The notes beneath the pieces are model-generated. The model had not been told where the DNA came from and ran no database searches. It saw nothing but the letters and a program-made list of their open reading frames with translations. 47,170 bases of DNA from positions 1 through 47,170 of the forward strand of contig JBBRND010000032.1 in NCBI GenBank assembly GCA_038230515.1, given 5' to 3'. This DNA comes from JAPLDB01 sp038230515. Lineage in GTDB: Bacteria; Bacteroidota; Bacteroidia; AKYH767-A; 2013-40CM-41-45. Shown here piece by piece: positions 1 to 7,458 of the stretch (positions are counted from its first letter, which is position 1; every line of letters starts with the position of its first letter). The position numbers were made by a program, and so were the translations under genes.

Positions 1-1
1 A

Positions 2-2788
2 CAAAACACCGACAGCACCTGGCAACAGGTTACCATAAAATACAAGACAGATTATTTTTTAGTGCCGCAGGATACCGTGCCTGCACCTTCGAGCTTACTT
101 TTCTATCCGAACCACGGGCAGATTATTGATACCAACGACAGTTTACGCGAGGATGTTTTTTATTATACCATCAATCAGTATCCGAAACTTTATTTTCATG
201 CAGATACAGTTTCATTTGTGATGGCGCATGTAGATAACGATACAGCAACTGCTGATACGCTTGAGCGGATTGCAATGACTTTTGTGGATGGCGACATACA
301 CAAAGCGCCCTACACCGATGTTACGCATGATACCGATCAGGTACTGAATTACTTTCTTGGACATTGCCCTGACGGGATAACGGGAGTGACGGGTAGTGAA
401 AAACTGATGTACAGCAATGTTTATGAAGGAATAGATGTTATCTTTGCTAATAACAATGCGGGTATGAAATTTCAGATTATCATAAATAATGGTGGTGAAC
501 CGGGAAAGGTGAAGTTGCACTTTACAGGACATCATTTATTGAGCATTGTAAATAGCTCCGACTTAAAAATTGATGGAGTGCTTGGTTCTTTTACTTATGA
601 ACGACCATTGGTTTACCAACTTGATGGGATGGGTAACAGGGTTTCTTTGGGCTGGCTTGCTTCTTATAGTATTGTTGACAGTGCTGATGTAGTGTTTGCA
701 CTTGGCGGAAGTTATGATACGCATTTGCCGCTGGTGTTTGAGTGTGCGAGGGAAATCATTCAACATACTTCAACGACTCCTCCTCCACTTTGGAGTACAT
801 ATATTGGTGGCGGTTCTGATGAACAGGTATTAGATGTAGTATTTGACAGCAGAAATGCAGACCTCTATGCAACTGGATATACAACAAGCGGTGATTTCCC
901 GATCTTCCCTTCCTTTCAAATCATAAATGGAGGCAGCGATATTTTTCTTTCTAAGTTCTCTTATAATGGCGCAAAAATATATTCTACTTTTTATGGAGGA
1001 TATGGAGATGAAGTCGGCAATGGTATTGCCTATGATAAAGACAATTCAACTTTCGACAAAGTATATGTTGTAGGTCGTTCAGGAAGTGATGCTGTTGATA
1101 CAATGCCCGGACATTTTCCGAGAGTAGCTACATCTGCAATAAATTGTTTTCAAGTAATTGCTAATTCGGCTGCGGCATGTATCATTCAATTTGATGCTTC
1201 AACAGGATTGCCAACTTGGGCTACCAAATTTCCCGGTTATACTACTGAATTTACTTCTTGTAGTGTAGCAAAAGATCACAGCATGTTCATCGGTGGATTA
1301 ACACATGGATACGCAACGGGTATTTTGTCTTGTTTTCCTGACTCTTTTCACCCGGCATACATTCCAATTTGCGATCCAGGAAGTGGGGCTTACGTTGAAC
1401 AATACTGTAACAATAGAAATGTAAATTTATATCAGTCCGGAGATGGTCTGATATTAAAATTTAACAATGAGGGCGAACTAAAATGGTCAACTCTTTTTGG
1501 CGGAGAAAATAATCCCAATAATATTTATCTCAGAGAGGCAATTAATGGGGTTGTGGTTGATACAAACAATTCATTTGTTTACGTAACAGGGTATACTATT
1601 TCAAACACCGTTGATCCAATTGATACAACTGCTTTCTGCCAAGCATGGACTCCCTCTAATTTTTATCACGGACTTGAACAATTCCCGCTTTGTAATCCGG
1701 GAGGAGGGGCATATTTTAGTTCACAGTTAAATAACTGGAACGGATTTGTCGATAAAAGTGATGCCTTCATTGCCAAATTCAGTTTGAATGGCAATATCCT
1801 TTGGTCAACCTTTTTTGGTTCCTATAAAAACGATTGGGCAAATGGAATTGCCGTCAATTCACAAGGAGATGTTTACATTGTTGGTACAACAGATGCGTTG
1901 GTAAGTGATACAGCCAATTGCGTTCTCCCGTCAAATTATGGCTTCCCTCATTGTGCAACCTCTCCTCAGTTCGATCAGGGTCAGCCAAAGGGAGGTCCTG
2001 TGAATTACGATTTAGATGCGTTCGTTGCTAAATTTCATACATCAGGTCAACTTGCATGGTCAACTGTTTTTGGCGGATATGGTGACGACATTGCTTACAA
2101 AGTTGCAGTTGACCTCAAAGACGATGTTTTCATTTGCGGTTCTACTGAAAGCGACTATAACAGAGGAAATGTTACAATTCCAGTTTATAATGCAGTCGCA
2201 TTTCCGTATCAATCAATTAATAACGACAGCTTAGGATCAACAGATGGTTTTATCGGTGTATTTAAATCTAATGAAGACCAAGTAGTATGCACTTATTGGG
2301 GCGGAATTGGCAACGATGAGTTAAAATGTATTGCCGCCTATGGCACTTCGGTTATGGCAGTTGGTGGATATTCCGAAAGTTATGACACCTATCCAATACA
2401 GTATGCTTTTCCCAACGGAAATTATTACCAGTTGCATAATGCGTCAAGTTCGAGTGGCGGCAAGGACGGAATCCTTACTACATTCGACATTAAGCCGGTT
2501 GTTGGTGTTCACGAAATTACTAAGAGAGAAAGCAATTTTATCATTTATCCAAATCCAACACAAAATTCATTCTATCTCGAAACCTATATGAAGGAAAGTA
2601 AGCGATTGATAGTAGATGTAACTAACTATCTTGGACAAACTACTAAAATCTACGATCTGGGCAAACAGTCATACATTAAAAAAGAAATCAATACAAATGA
2701 CCTTCCTAATGGTATTTACTTTGTTCGTCTTATCTCTGCCGATGATCACATCAGTTTAGGAACAAAGAAAATTATTATTCAAAAATGA
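2..2788 (+). CDS. SBBP beta-propeller repeat protein with type IX sorting domain, 5' end outside the window
   Basis: The frame is open from base 2, so the apparent GTG start at 62 is only an internal codon and the true N-terminus with its signal peptide lies upstream of the window. The first ~250 visible residues resemble the domain that precedes SBBP propellers in Bacteroidota (a NHGQ motif near the start). From about residue 250 there are repeated blades of the form WSTYIGG...D...D..G..Y.TGYT, with recurring WST/FGG(Y)GDD motifs, typical of SBBP (PF06739-type) repeats. The last ~75 residues carry the YPNPT motif and end in a LGTKKIIIQK-like strand, the T9SS type A sorting domain. It is probably exported and anchored or released at the cell surface; ligand unknown. 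The gene overlaps the next one by ATGA. Confidence 0.85.
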   Translation, partial: QNTDSTWQQVTIKYKTDYFLVPQDTVPAPSSLLFYPNHGQIIDTNDSLREDVFYYTINQYPKLYFHADTVSFVMAHVDNDTATADTLERIAMTFVDGDIHKAPYTDVTHDTDQVLNYFLGHCPDGITGVTGSEKLMYSNVYEGIDVIFANNNAGMKFQIIINNGGEPGKVKLHFTGHHLLSIVNSSDLKIDGVLGSFTYERPLVYQLDGMGNRVSLGWLASYSIVDSADVVFALGGSYDTHLPLVFECAREIIQHTSTTPPPLWSTYIGGGSDEQVLDVVFDSRNADLYATGYTTSGDFPIFPSFQIINGGSDIFLSKFSYNGAKIYSTFYGGYGDEVGNGIAYDKDNSTFDKVYVVGRSGSDAVDTMPGHFPRVATSAINCFQVIANSAAACIIQFDASTGLPTWATKFPGYTTEFTSCSVAKDHSMFIGGLTHGYATGILSCFPDSFHPAYIPICDPGSGAYVEQYCNNRNVNLYQSGDGLILKFNNEGELKWSTLFGGENNPNNIYLREAINGVVVDTNNSFVYVTGYTISNTVDPIDTTAFCQAWTPSNFYHGLEQFPLCNPGGGAYFSSQLNNWNGFVDKSDAFIAKFSLNGNILWSTFFGSYKNDWANGIAVNSQGDVYIVGTTDALVSDTANCVLPSNYGFPHCATSPQFDQGQPKGGPVNYDLDAFVAKFHTSGQLAWSTVFGGYGDDIAYKVAVDLKDDVFICGSTESDYNRGNVTIPVYNAVAFPYQSINNDSLGSTDGFIGVFKSNEDQVVCTYWGGIGNDELKCIAAYGTSVMAVGGYSESYDTYPIQYAFPNGNYYQLHNASSSSGGKDGILTTFDIKPVVGVHEITKRESNFIIYPNPTQNSFYLETYMKESKRLIVDVTNYLGQTTKIYDLGKQSYIKKEINTNDLPNGIYFVRLISADDHISLGTKKIIIQK

Positions 2789-4203
2789 AAGTTAAAGCCC
2801 TTCTTTTATTCTTGCTTCTTTCTGCAAGGTCATTCTCTCAGATACCACGCCTATGCGGAATGACTTTCGGAATTTCACCATCTTTTAACAACGGAACTAT
2901 CTTTGAAATCAACGGAGATAGTTCCGCTTTTTCAACCCTTCACCGTTTTGACTGCAATCATGGTGGCTTTCCAGTTGGCAATCTTATTCAGCTAAATAAC
3001 GGAAAAGTATATGGTATTTGCACTATAGGAAATTCATGCAACGGAACAAATGATGGAAAATTATTCAGCTTTAACATTACAGATAGTACCTATACCGTTT
3101 TAATAACTTTTAACGGTTCGAACGGAAAATCTCCATCTTATGGTTTGACAAAAGCAGATAACGGTAAATTATACGGTATGACTTCCGATGGCGGAATCGG
3201 ACAAGGTTGGGGAACAGTTTACAGTTTCGACCCTTCAAATAATAATTTCTCTATCGTTCATAACTTTGATTCACTCAATGGTGCAATACCATACAACGGT
3301 TTAGAACAGGGCAATGATGGCAAACTTTATGGAATAACTACCTATGGCGGTATTCATAACAGAGGAGTTGTTTTTAGTTTAGATACATTAACAGGTAACT
3401 TCATTAAGTTACATGACTTTGATACACCAACGGGAATAGAACCTTTAGGAAAACTTATTCAGGCAACTGATAGTAAGTTATATGGTACAACTCGTTTGGG
3501 CGGTACACATAATTGCGGAGTGCTGTTTAACTATGATTTGTCAAGCAACCTTTATACTGACATATTTGATTTTGATTCGATCAATGGTAGAAATCCAGAG
3601 GCACCTCTCATCCAAGCAACTAACGGAAAACTATATGGTGTTACATCACAAGGCGGTAGCGATAGTACAAAAACTGGCGTACTGTTTACTTACAATCCTG
3701 ATTCAAATATATTTTCAAAGTTGTACGATTTTGATATAAGCAGCGGTCATGAGGGTTGGCTAAATGATATTATGCAGGCAAGCGATGGAATGATTTACGG
3801 CATCACTCAATTTGAGGGTCTTTATCAGCAAGGAACAATCTTTAAATTTAATCCTGTAAATAATTCTTTTACTAAACTCCATGATTTTGACCTTGCCGAC
3901 TTTGGTAATTCACATAGCGGACTAATTGAACTGATGCCTGGGACTGGAATTAAAGAAAATGAAACAGATGCAGAATTTTATATTTATCCTAATCCCACTT
4001 CCTCATACATCACCATCAACTCCTCGATTTCATTTTCTCATTTACTAATTAGAGATGCTATTGGCAGAATTTTAATAACACCAAAACTTCCTGCAAACAC
4101 AACACACAAAGAGTTAGACATATCCGAACTTGCAGCGGGGGTTTATTTTGTAACGGTGGAGAGTGAGAGGGGAAAAGTAACGAAGAAGTTGGTTATACGA
4201 TAA
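2785..4203 (+). CDS. GloVer tandem-repeat exported protein with T9SS type A sorting domain
   Basis: The 472-residue product starts with a Sec signal peptide (MKVKALLLFLLLS...FSQ, cleavage near residue 19). Residues ~50-390 consist of about seven repeats of ~50 residues with the pattern DGKLYG.T..GG....G..F..........HDFD, which I recognise as the GloVer repeat (TIGR03803 type). Residues ~400-472 hold FYIYPNPTSS and the KKLVIR end of a T9SS type A sorting domain. Its ATG overlaps the stop of the SBBP gene (ATGA), so the two are probably translated from one mRNA and both products travel to the surface. The biochemical role of GloVer proteins is not known. The hairpin terminator at 4223-4258 ends the transcript. 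Confidence 0.85.
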   Translation: MKVKALLLFLLLSARSFSQIPRLCGMTFGISPSFNNGTIFEINGDSSAFSTLHRFDCNHGGFPVGNLIQLNNGKVYGICTIGNSCNGTNDGKLFSFNITDSTYTVLITFNGSNGKSPSYGLTKADNGKLYGMTSDGGIGQGWGTVYSFDPSNNNFSIVHNFDSLNGAIPYNGLEQGNDGKLYGITTYGGIHNRGVVFSLDTLTGNFIKLHDFDTPTGIEPLGKLIQATDSKLYGTTRLGGTHNCGVLFNYDLSSNLYTDIFDFDSINGRNPEAPLIQATNGKLYGVTSQGGSDSTKTGVLFTYNPDSNIFSKLYDFDISSGHEGWLNDIMQASDGMIYGITQFEGLYQQGTIFKFNPVNNSFTKLHDFDLADFGNSHSGLIELMPGTGIKENETDAEFYIYPNPTSSYITINSSISFSHLLIRDAIGRILITPKLPANTTHKELDISELAAGVYFVTVESERGKVTKKLVIR

Positions 4204-4222
4204 CGTTCCCTGTCTCCCCCAA

Positions 4223-4258
4223 AAAAAGAGTCCTCCGATATACCGGAGGACTCTTTTT
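4223..4258. terminator. Bidirectional hairpin terminator between convergent genes
   Basis: A perfect 15-bp stem (4223-4237 with 4244-4258) and a 6-base loop, A-rich on one flank and T-rich on the other, lies between the stop of the GloVer gene (+) and the stop of the next gene (-). The A/T flanks make it work as a rho-independent terminator on both strands. Confidence 0.92.
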
Positions 4259-4281
4259 AGTCAGAAACAAATTTTCTGAGA

Positions 4282-6066
4282 TTACATCTTCACTAATTTA
4301 TTTTCTGCAACAGCATTTCCTGTTCCTACCTTAATCATGTAAGTTCCTGTAGCAAGGGTGGCCACATTTATCTTCACATCGTTAACGCCTGAAGTAAGCA
4401 CGTATTTGCTGCTGTACACAATGCGACCTGTAAGATCATAAAGCTGAATAGTTGAGTTGTTATCACTCTTTAAAGTATTGATGCGCACATCCAGGGTAGA
4501 AGCATCCATCATGAACGAACGCACGGTTAACTGGGAAATAGAAAACTCCGAAATACCTACAGTACATTGCGGGTCTCCGTCAACAAGAAGATCTACATAT
4601 ACCGAAGCACCTGTAAAAGTACAATTCGGATCGAGTGTAAGTGCGGTTACATTTCCGGTACCTGTTGCATTGCCGTACACCACAGGAGTAAAATAATAAA
4701 TGCCGGAAGGGAAAACTGTTCCGTCATTCACTAATACTGTAGGTGCTGCAGAACCCTGCACACCTGTTCCGCCAATTACAAGACCTGTATTAAGAGGATC
4801 GTTGCTTCCGAAAAGATCGGAGGTGGAAACGAGAATGCTGAATCCATGTGTAGTTCCTTCTGTAGGCGCCACGGCACCAACAGTTGAAACTGTGAGTGTA
4901 TCTCCAAAGCAAACAGAAGTATCATTTGCAGAGGATACTCCATAAGAAACGTTTGGAGAAGAACATGGAACTGTTGATAATGATCCGTCAAATTTCCATG
5001 CACCGCCAATAGCACCGGCAGTAATGTATTCGCCTGACCATCCTGTTACACTGTCAAGAAAATCAAGAGCCGTATGCGAAATGTTGTTGTCAATGGCAAG
5101 CCAGTTATTGCCGCCATCAAGAGTAAAAGAAGTTCCGAAACCGAATGTTGCGTTTGAACCTGCTGTTACATACGTATTCGGCTTGCCCGGTACTGCGCAA
5201 ATATCGCCAGCGTAAACTGTTCCGCTTGCAGGAGTAACGTCACTCCAGGTCAAGCCACCGTCAGTAGTGCCTCTCAAAAGAATGGTGGTAGCATTTACCT
5301 GCATGATAAGCCCGTTCAGAGAATCGCTGAAAGCAATGTTCTCAACGTCCTGACGTGCGCCAGTGGTGGTGGTATAAGCCGGAAAACCGGAAGCAGATTT
5401 TGTCCAGGTGGTGCCACCATCAATAGAGCGATAAATGTCACCATAAGTAGTGCCGAACCATACCCGCCCTTGCGATGCAGCAAAGAGATTGGTAATTCCA
5501 TATTCTGCAGAGTTAGCCAGTACCGGAAGACCTGCAGCAGGAACGCGTGTCCATGTTGCTCCTGAATCGTTGGTAAGATAAATTTCGTACTTGAGTGGAG
5601 CGCCAATAGGGTCGCCCATTGCCATTCCGTTTTGCCCGTTCCAGAAATAAGTAAGGTCAGCAAACGAAGTAGCTCCTTGGAACATGTTTGCACCAACCTG
5701 AGCCCATGAAGCACCGCCATCAGTTGTTTTGTATTCCACACCCCCTGCACCAAGACTATCAAACATGGCTACATAGCAAGTGTTCGCATCAATAGGCCAG
5801 ATGTTTGAAATCACATACTGAGAAGGAGCGCCAACAGAACCTGAAGTCCAGGTTGTGCCGCCATCAATCGTGCGGGAGAAATCCTGCGTGTAAGGAACAG
5901 CATGTGTTACGGCATCCCATGTGTTTCCCCATGCAGTGTTTGCATCCGTAATCCGGATGTCGTTAAGATAACCTTCATATCCGTAAGGAACCGTTTGCTC
6001 TATCCATTGTGCATTGGCAGCAAAAGAGGCGAGCGCAATAATTGTTGAGAGTAAGAGTTTTTTCAT
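4282..6066 (-). CDS. Exported Ycf48/BNR-type repeat protein with T9SS type A sorting domain
   Basis: The product has 594 residues when started at the ATG at 6066. The frame stays open to a TTG at 6093, but that codon overlaps the promoter -7 box, so 6066 is preferred; it also puts the signal peptide (MKKLLLSTIIALAS...ANAQ) first. Residues ~20-370 carry repeats of the type T.DGG.TW and W...D....W, as in Ycf48/sortilin-like and BNR beta-propellers, some with S.DSLNG-like motifs. A ~110-residue region of unclear fold follows, then a C-terminal T9SS type A domain (LYDLTGRIVYSS ... GTYMIKV ... NKLVKM). It is presumably a secreted surface protein; such propellers are mostly of unknown ligand. It is transcribed alone, convergent with the GloVer gene. 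Confidence 0.85.
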   Translation of the reverse strand: MKKLLLSTIIALASFAANAQWIEQTVPYGYEGYLNDIRITDANTAWGNTWDAVTHAVPYTQDFSRTIDGGTTWTSGSVGAPSQYVISNIWPIDANTCYVAMFDSLGAGGVEYKTTDGGASWAQVGANMFQGATSFADLTYFWNGQNGMAMGDPIGAPLKYEIYLTNDSGATWTRVPAAGLPVLANSAEYGITNLFAASQGRVWFGTTYGDIYRSIDGGTTWTKSASGFPAYTTTTGARQDVENIAFSDSLNGLIMQVNATTILLRGTTDGGLTWSDVTPASGTVYAGDICAVPGKPNTYVTAGSNATFGFGTSFTLDGGNNWLAIDNNISHTALDFLDSVTGWSGEYITAGAIGGAWKFDGSLSTVPCSSPNVSYGVSSANDTSVCFGDTLTVSTVGAVAPTEGTTHGFSILVSTSDLFGSNDPLNTGLVIGGTGVQGSAAPTVLVNDGTVFPSGIYYFTPVVYGNATGTGNVTALTLDPNCTFTGASVYVDLLVDGDPQCTVGISEFSISQLTVRSFMMDASTLDVRINTLKSDNNSTIQLYDLTGRIVYSSKYVLTSGVNDVKINVATLATGTYMIKVGTGNAVAENKLVKM

Positions 6067-6090
6067 TTTATTTTTTATATTTTGAGGCGT

Positions 6091-6119
6091 CAAAGATACA
6101 CGATTCGTTGAATCTCAAA
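6091..6119 (-). promoter_or_regulatory. Bacteroidota-type promoter of the Ycf48-like gene
   Basis: On the minus strand there is TTTG (complement of 6116-6119), a 17-base spacer and TATCTTTG (complement of 6091-6098), matching the Bacteroidota -33/-7 consensus. Transcription should begin near 6085, giving a leader of about 20 bases before the ATG at 6066. This excludes the upstream TTG as a start. Confidence 0.7.
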
Positions 6120-6385
6120 AAGAAAATGTAGCAGGGGAGTTTTTTTTATTTCAGGCATTCCTTTCCCGTTAAAAACAGGAAGTAATAATAAAATCTATCT
6201 GGCACACAATAAATTTTCCTTTTCCGCGTTAGGGTAGGTACTAAACTAAAGTGTTATGAAACTTTTCGTTCTGAATCCCTAACGGCAGAGATCAATCTGC
6301 ACGTTTTTTTGGTGGCGGCAAGCCACTCTCTTCGTGGACTGATGAAGAGCTGGTAAAGCTTTTTCAAAGCGGAAACCAGGACTCG
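6120..6385. other. Intergenic region and probable missing 5' part of the sigma factor gene
   Basis: No complete gene is visible. An ATG at 6256 opens a frame that ends at TAA 6280 after eight codons. The frame of the downstream sigma factor is open from 6275 but has no ATG, GTG or TTG before 6386. The codons 6335-6385 read W-T-D-E-E-L-V-K-L-F-Q-S-G-N-Q-D-S, which looks like the first helix of sigma region 2, so coding sequence extends upstream of the annotated start. Confidence 0.55.
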
Positions 6386-6874
6386 ATGACAGTGCTTTTC
6401 CACCGTTACAACCGCTTCATGCTCGATCATGTTCGCAAGTATATTTTTGAAACGGAAGCGGCAGAAGACCTCGTGCAGGACGTGTGGGAAAACATTACCC
6501 TCGGTTTGCGAAGCGGACAATATGAGGAGCAGCAAATCTTCAGCCACTGGCTTTACAGGGTGGCGCATTTCACCGTTACTCATGAAATTGAAAAACGGAT
6601 CCGGCAGAAAAAAGAACCGCTTACGGAAGATATGCCTGCAGACGAAGAGAACGTAAACCCTGATGAACAAACATGGCATGCTGCTTTGCAGAAAGCTTTA
6701 CTATTGATGAGCCCTCAGTATGCTGAAATTTTACGGCTGCATTATCTCGAAGAAATGAGCTACGATGAGATCGGCAAAAAGCTCGGCATCACCACCAATG
6801 CTGCAACAAGTTCCTGCTCCAAAGCAAAAAGGCGGCTACGCGAAATTCTTGAAGCAATGGGGATGCAATGGTAA
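6386..6874 (+). CDS. ECF-family RNA polymerase sigma factor, N-terminus probably out of frame
   Basis: The 162 residues in frame from ATG 6386 contain sigma region 2 (HRYNRFMLDHVRKYIF...AEDLVQDVWENI, with the DLVQDVW promoter-melting/-10 helix) and, at residues ~105-160, region 4 with a helix-turn-helix (YEEMSYDEIGKKLGI-like, ending KAKRRLREIL). The family normally starts about 20-30 residues earlier with an EEL...FQ.GD helix; that helix is present in the same frame just upstream (6335-6385) but without a normal start codon. Either a one-base indel lies between the ATG at 6256 and 6335, or a rare start is used. The product would direct core polymerase to a small regulon. No anti-sigma gene follows; the 21-bp array does. 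Confidence 0.78.
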   Translation: MTVLFHRYNRFMLDHVRKYIFETEAAEDLVQDVWENITLGLRSGQYEEQQIFSHWLYRVAHFTVTHEIEKRIRQKKEPLTEDMPADEENVNPDEQTWHAALQKALLLMSPQYAEILRLHYLEEMSYDEIGKKLGITTNAATSSCSKAKRRLREILEAMGMQW

Positions 6875-6946
6875 TCGAATGCCATTCTTTTTCTTTTCAT
6901 TCCCCTTTTATGCAAATCCGCTGCAAAAACACACTTCTCTGTCATT

Positions 6947-7282
6947 TTGTTTATTAACATGAACCCTGTGTTACATAACATCGTCTTCATGTTATGTAAC
7001 ATCGTCTTCATGTTATGTAACATTGTCTCCATGTTAATAAACATTGCCTTCATGTTATGTAACATTGTCTCCATGTTATGTAACATCGTCTTTATGTTAT
7101 GTAACATTGTCTCCATGTTATATAATATTGCCTCCGTGTTAATAAACATTGTCTTCATGTTATGTAACATTGACTCCATGCTAATAAACATTGTCTTCAT
7201 GTTATGTAACATTGTCTCCGTGTTACATAGCAATGTCTCCTTGTTATGAAACATTGTCTCTGTGTTAGTAAACATGGAGACC
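6947..7282. repeat. Array of 16 tandem 21-bp units, each with a palindromic core
   Basis: Exactly 336 bases divide into 16 units of 21 bases with no insertion or deletion. The commonest core is ATGTTATGTAACAT, whose arms ATGTTA/TAACAT are inverted repeats around a TG centre; the remaining seven bases are T/C rich (TGTCTCC or CGTCTTC types). Units at 7031, 7136 and 7178 carry an alternative ATAAACAT right half. Endings in CTTC and CTCC tend to alternate, giving a partial 42-bp higher order. Edge units (6947, 7241, 7262) are degenerate. Because 21 is a multiple of three, long frames stay open on both strands (heptads MLCNIVS on plus, MLHNMET/MLHNMKT on minus). No spacers as in CRISPR. Confidence 0.93.
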
Positions 7283-7285
7283 AAG

Positions 7286-7317
7286 ATTTTGATAGTCGGC
7301 TTTGGACTTATCAAAAT
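7286..7317. repeat. Perfect 9-bp inverted repeat (ATTTTGATA / TATCAAAAT)
   Basis: The arms lie at 7286-7294 and 7309-7317 with a 14-base loop, just after the last unit of the 21-bp array. There is no T-tract, so it is a possible operator or RNA hairpin rather than an intrinsic terminator. Confidence 0.6.
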
Positions 7318-7382
7318 AGCTACCAGCTTTTTATGTTTTCTCCACATCTTTTGACTAAGGAAGGTTGGGTTCCCCGCAGCGG

Positions 7383-7438
7383 AATTAAACCTTTCTTCGA
7401 ATTTGTTACATTGCGAGCGTTCAAAGAAGGTTTAAATT
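7383..7438. repeat. Long imperfect inverted repeat upstream of hsdM
   Basis: Arms 7383-7401 and 7420-7438 pair over 19 positions with two one-base bulges and one mismatch, around an 18-base loop. It sits directly in front of hsdM and could be a leader hairpin or an operator controlling expression of the restriction operon. Confidence 0.6.
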
Positions 7439-7458
7439 AATTTTTGCACTGATAATAA

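Larger units (their letters stand above)
7283..7458. other. Leader of the restriction operon with two inverted repeats
   Basis: No gene is seen in these 176 bases. They contain a perfect 9-bp inverted repeat (7286-7294 with 7309-7317) and a longer imperfect one (7383-7401 with 7420-7438) that ends 20 bases before the hsdM start. A T/A-rich stretch after the second repeat could hold the promoter, but I find no clean TAnnTTTG box. Confidence 0.5.

Noticed and set aside
6093..6093. TTG start adding nine residues to the Ycf48-like protein
   Set aside because: The codon overlaps the -7 promoter box and would place residues before the signal peptide; ATG 6066 fits better.
6947..7282. CRISPR array
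   Set aside because: The 21-bp units are directly adjacent with no unique spacers, and no cas gene is present.
7246..7440. 64-codon frame covering the hsdM leader
   Set aside because: It starts inside a repeat unit and runs through two inverted repeats; no similarity recognised.
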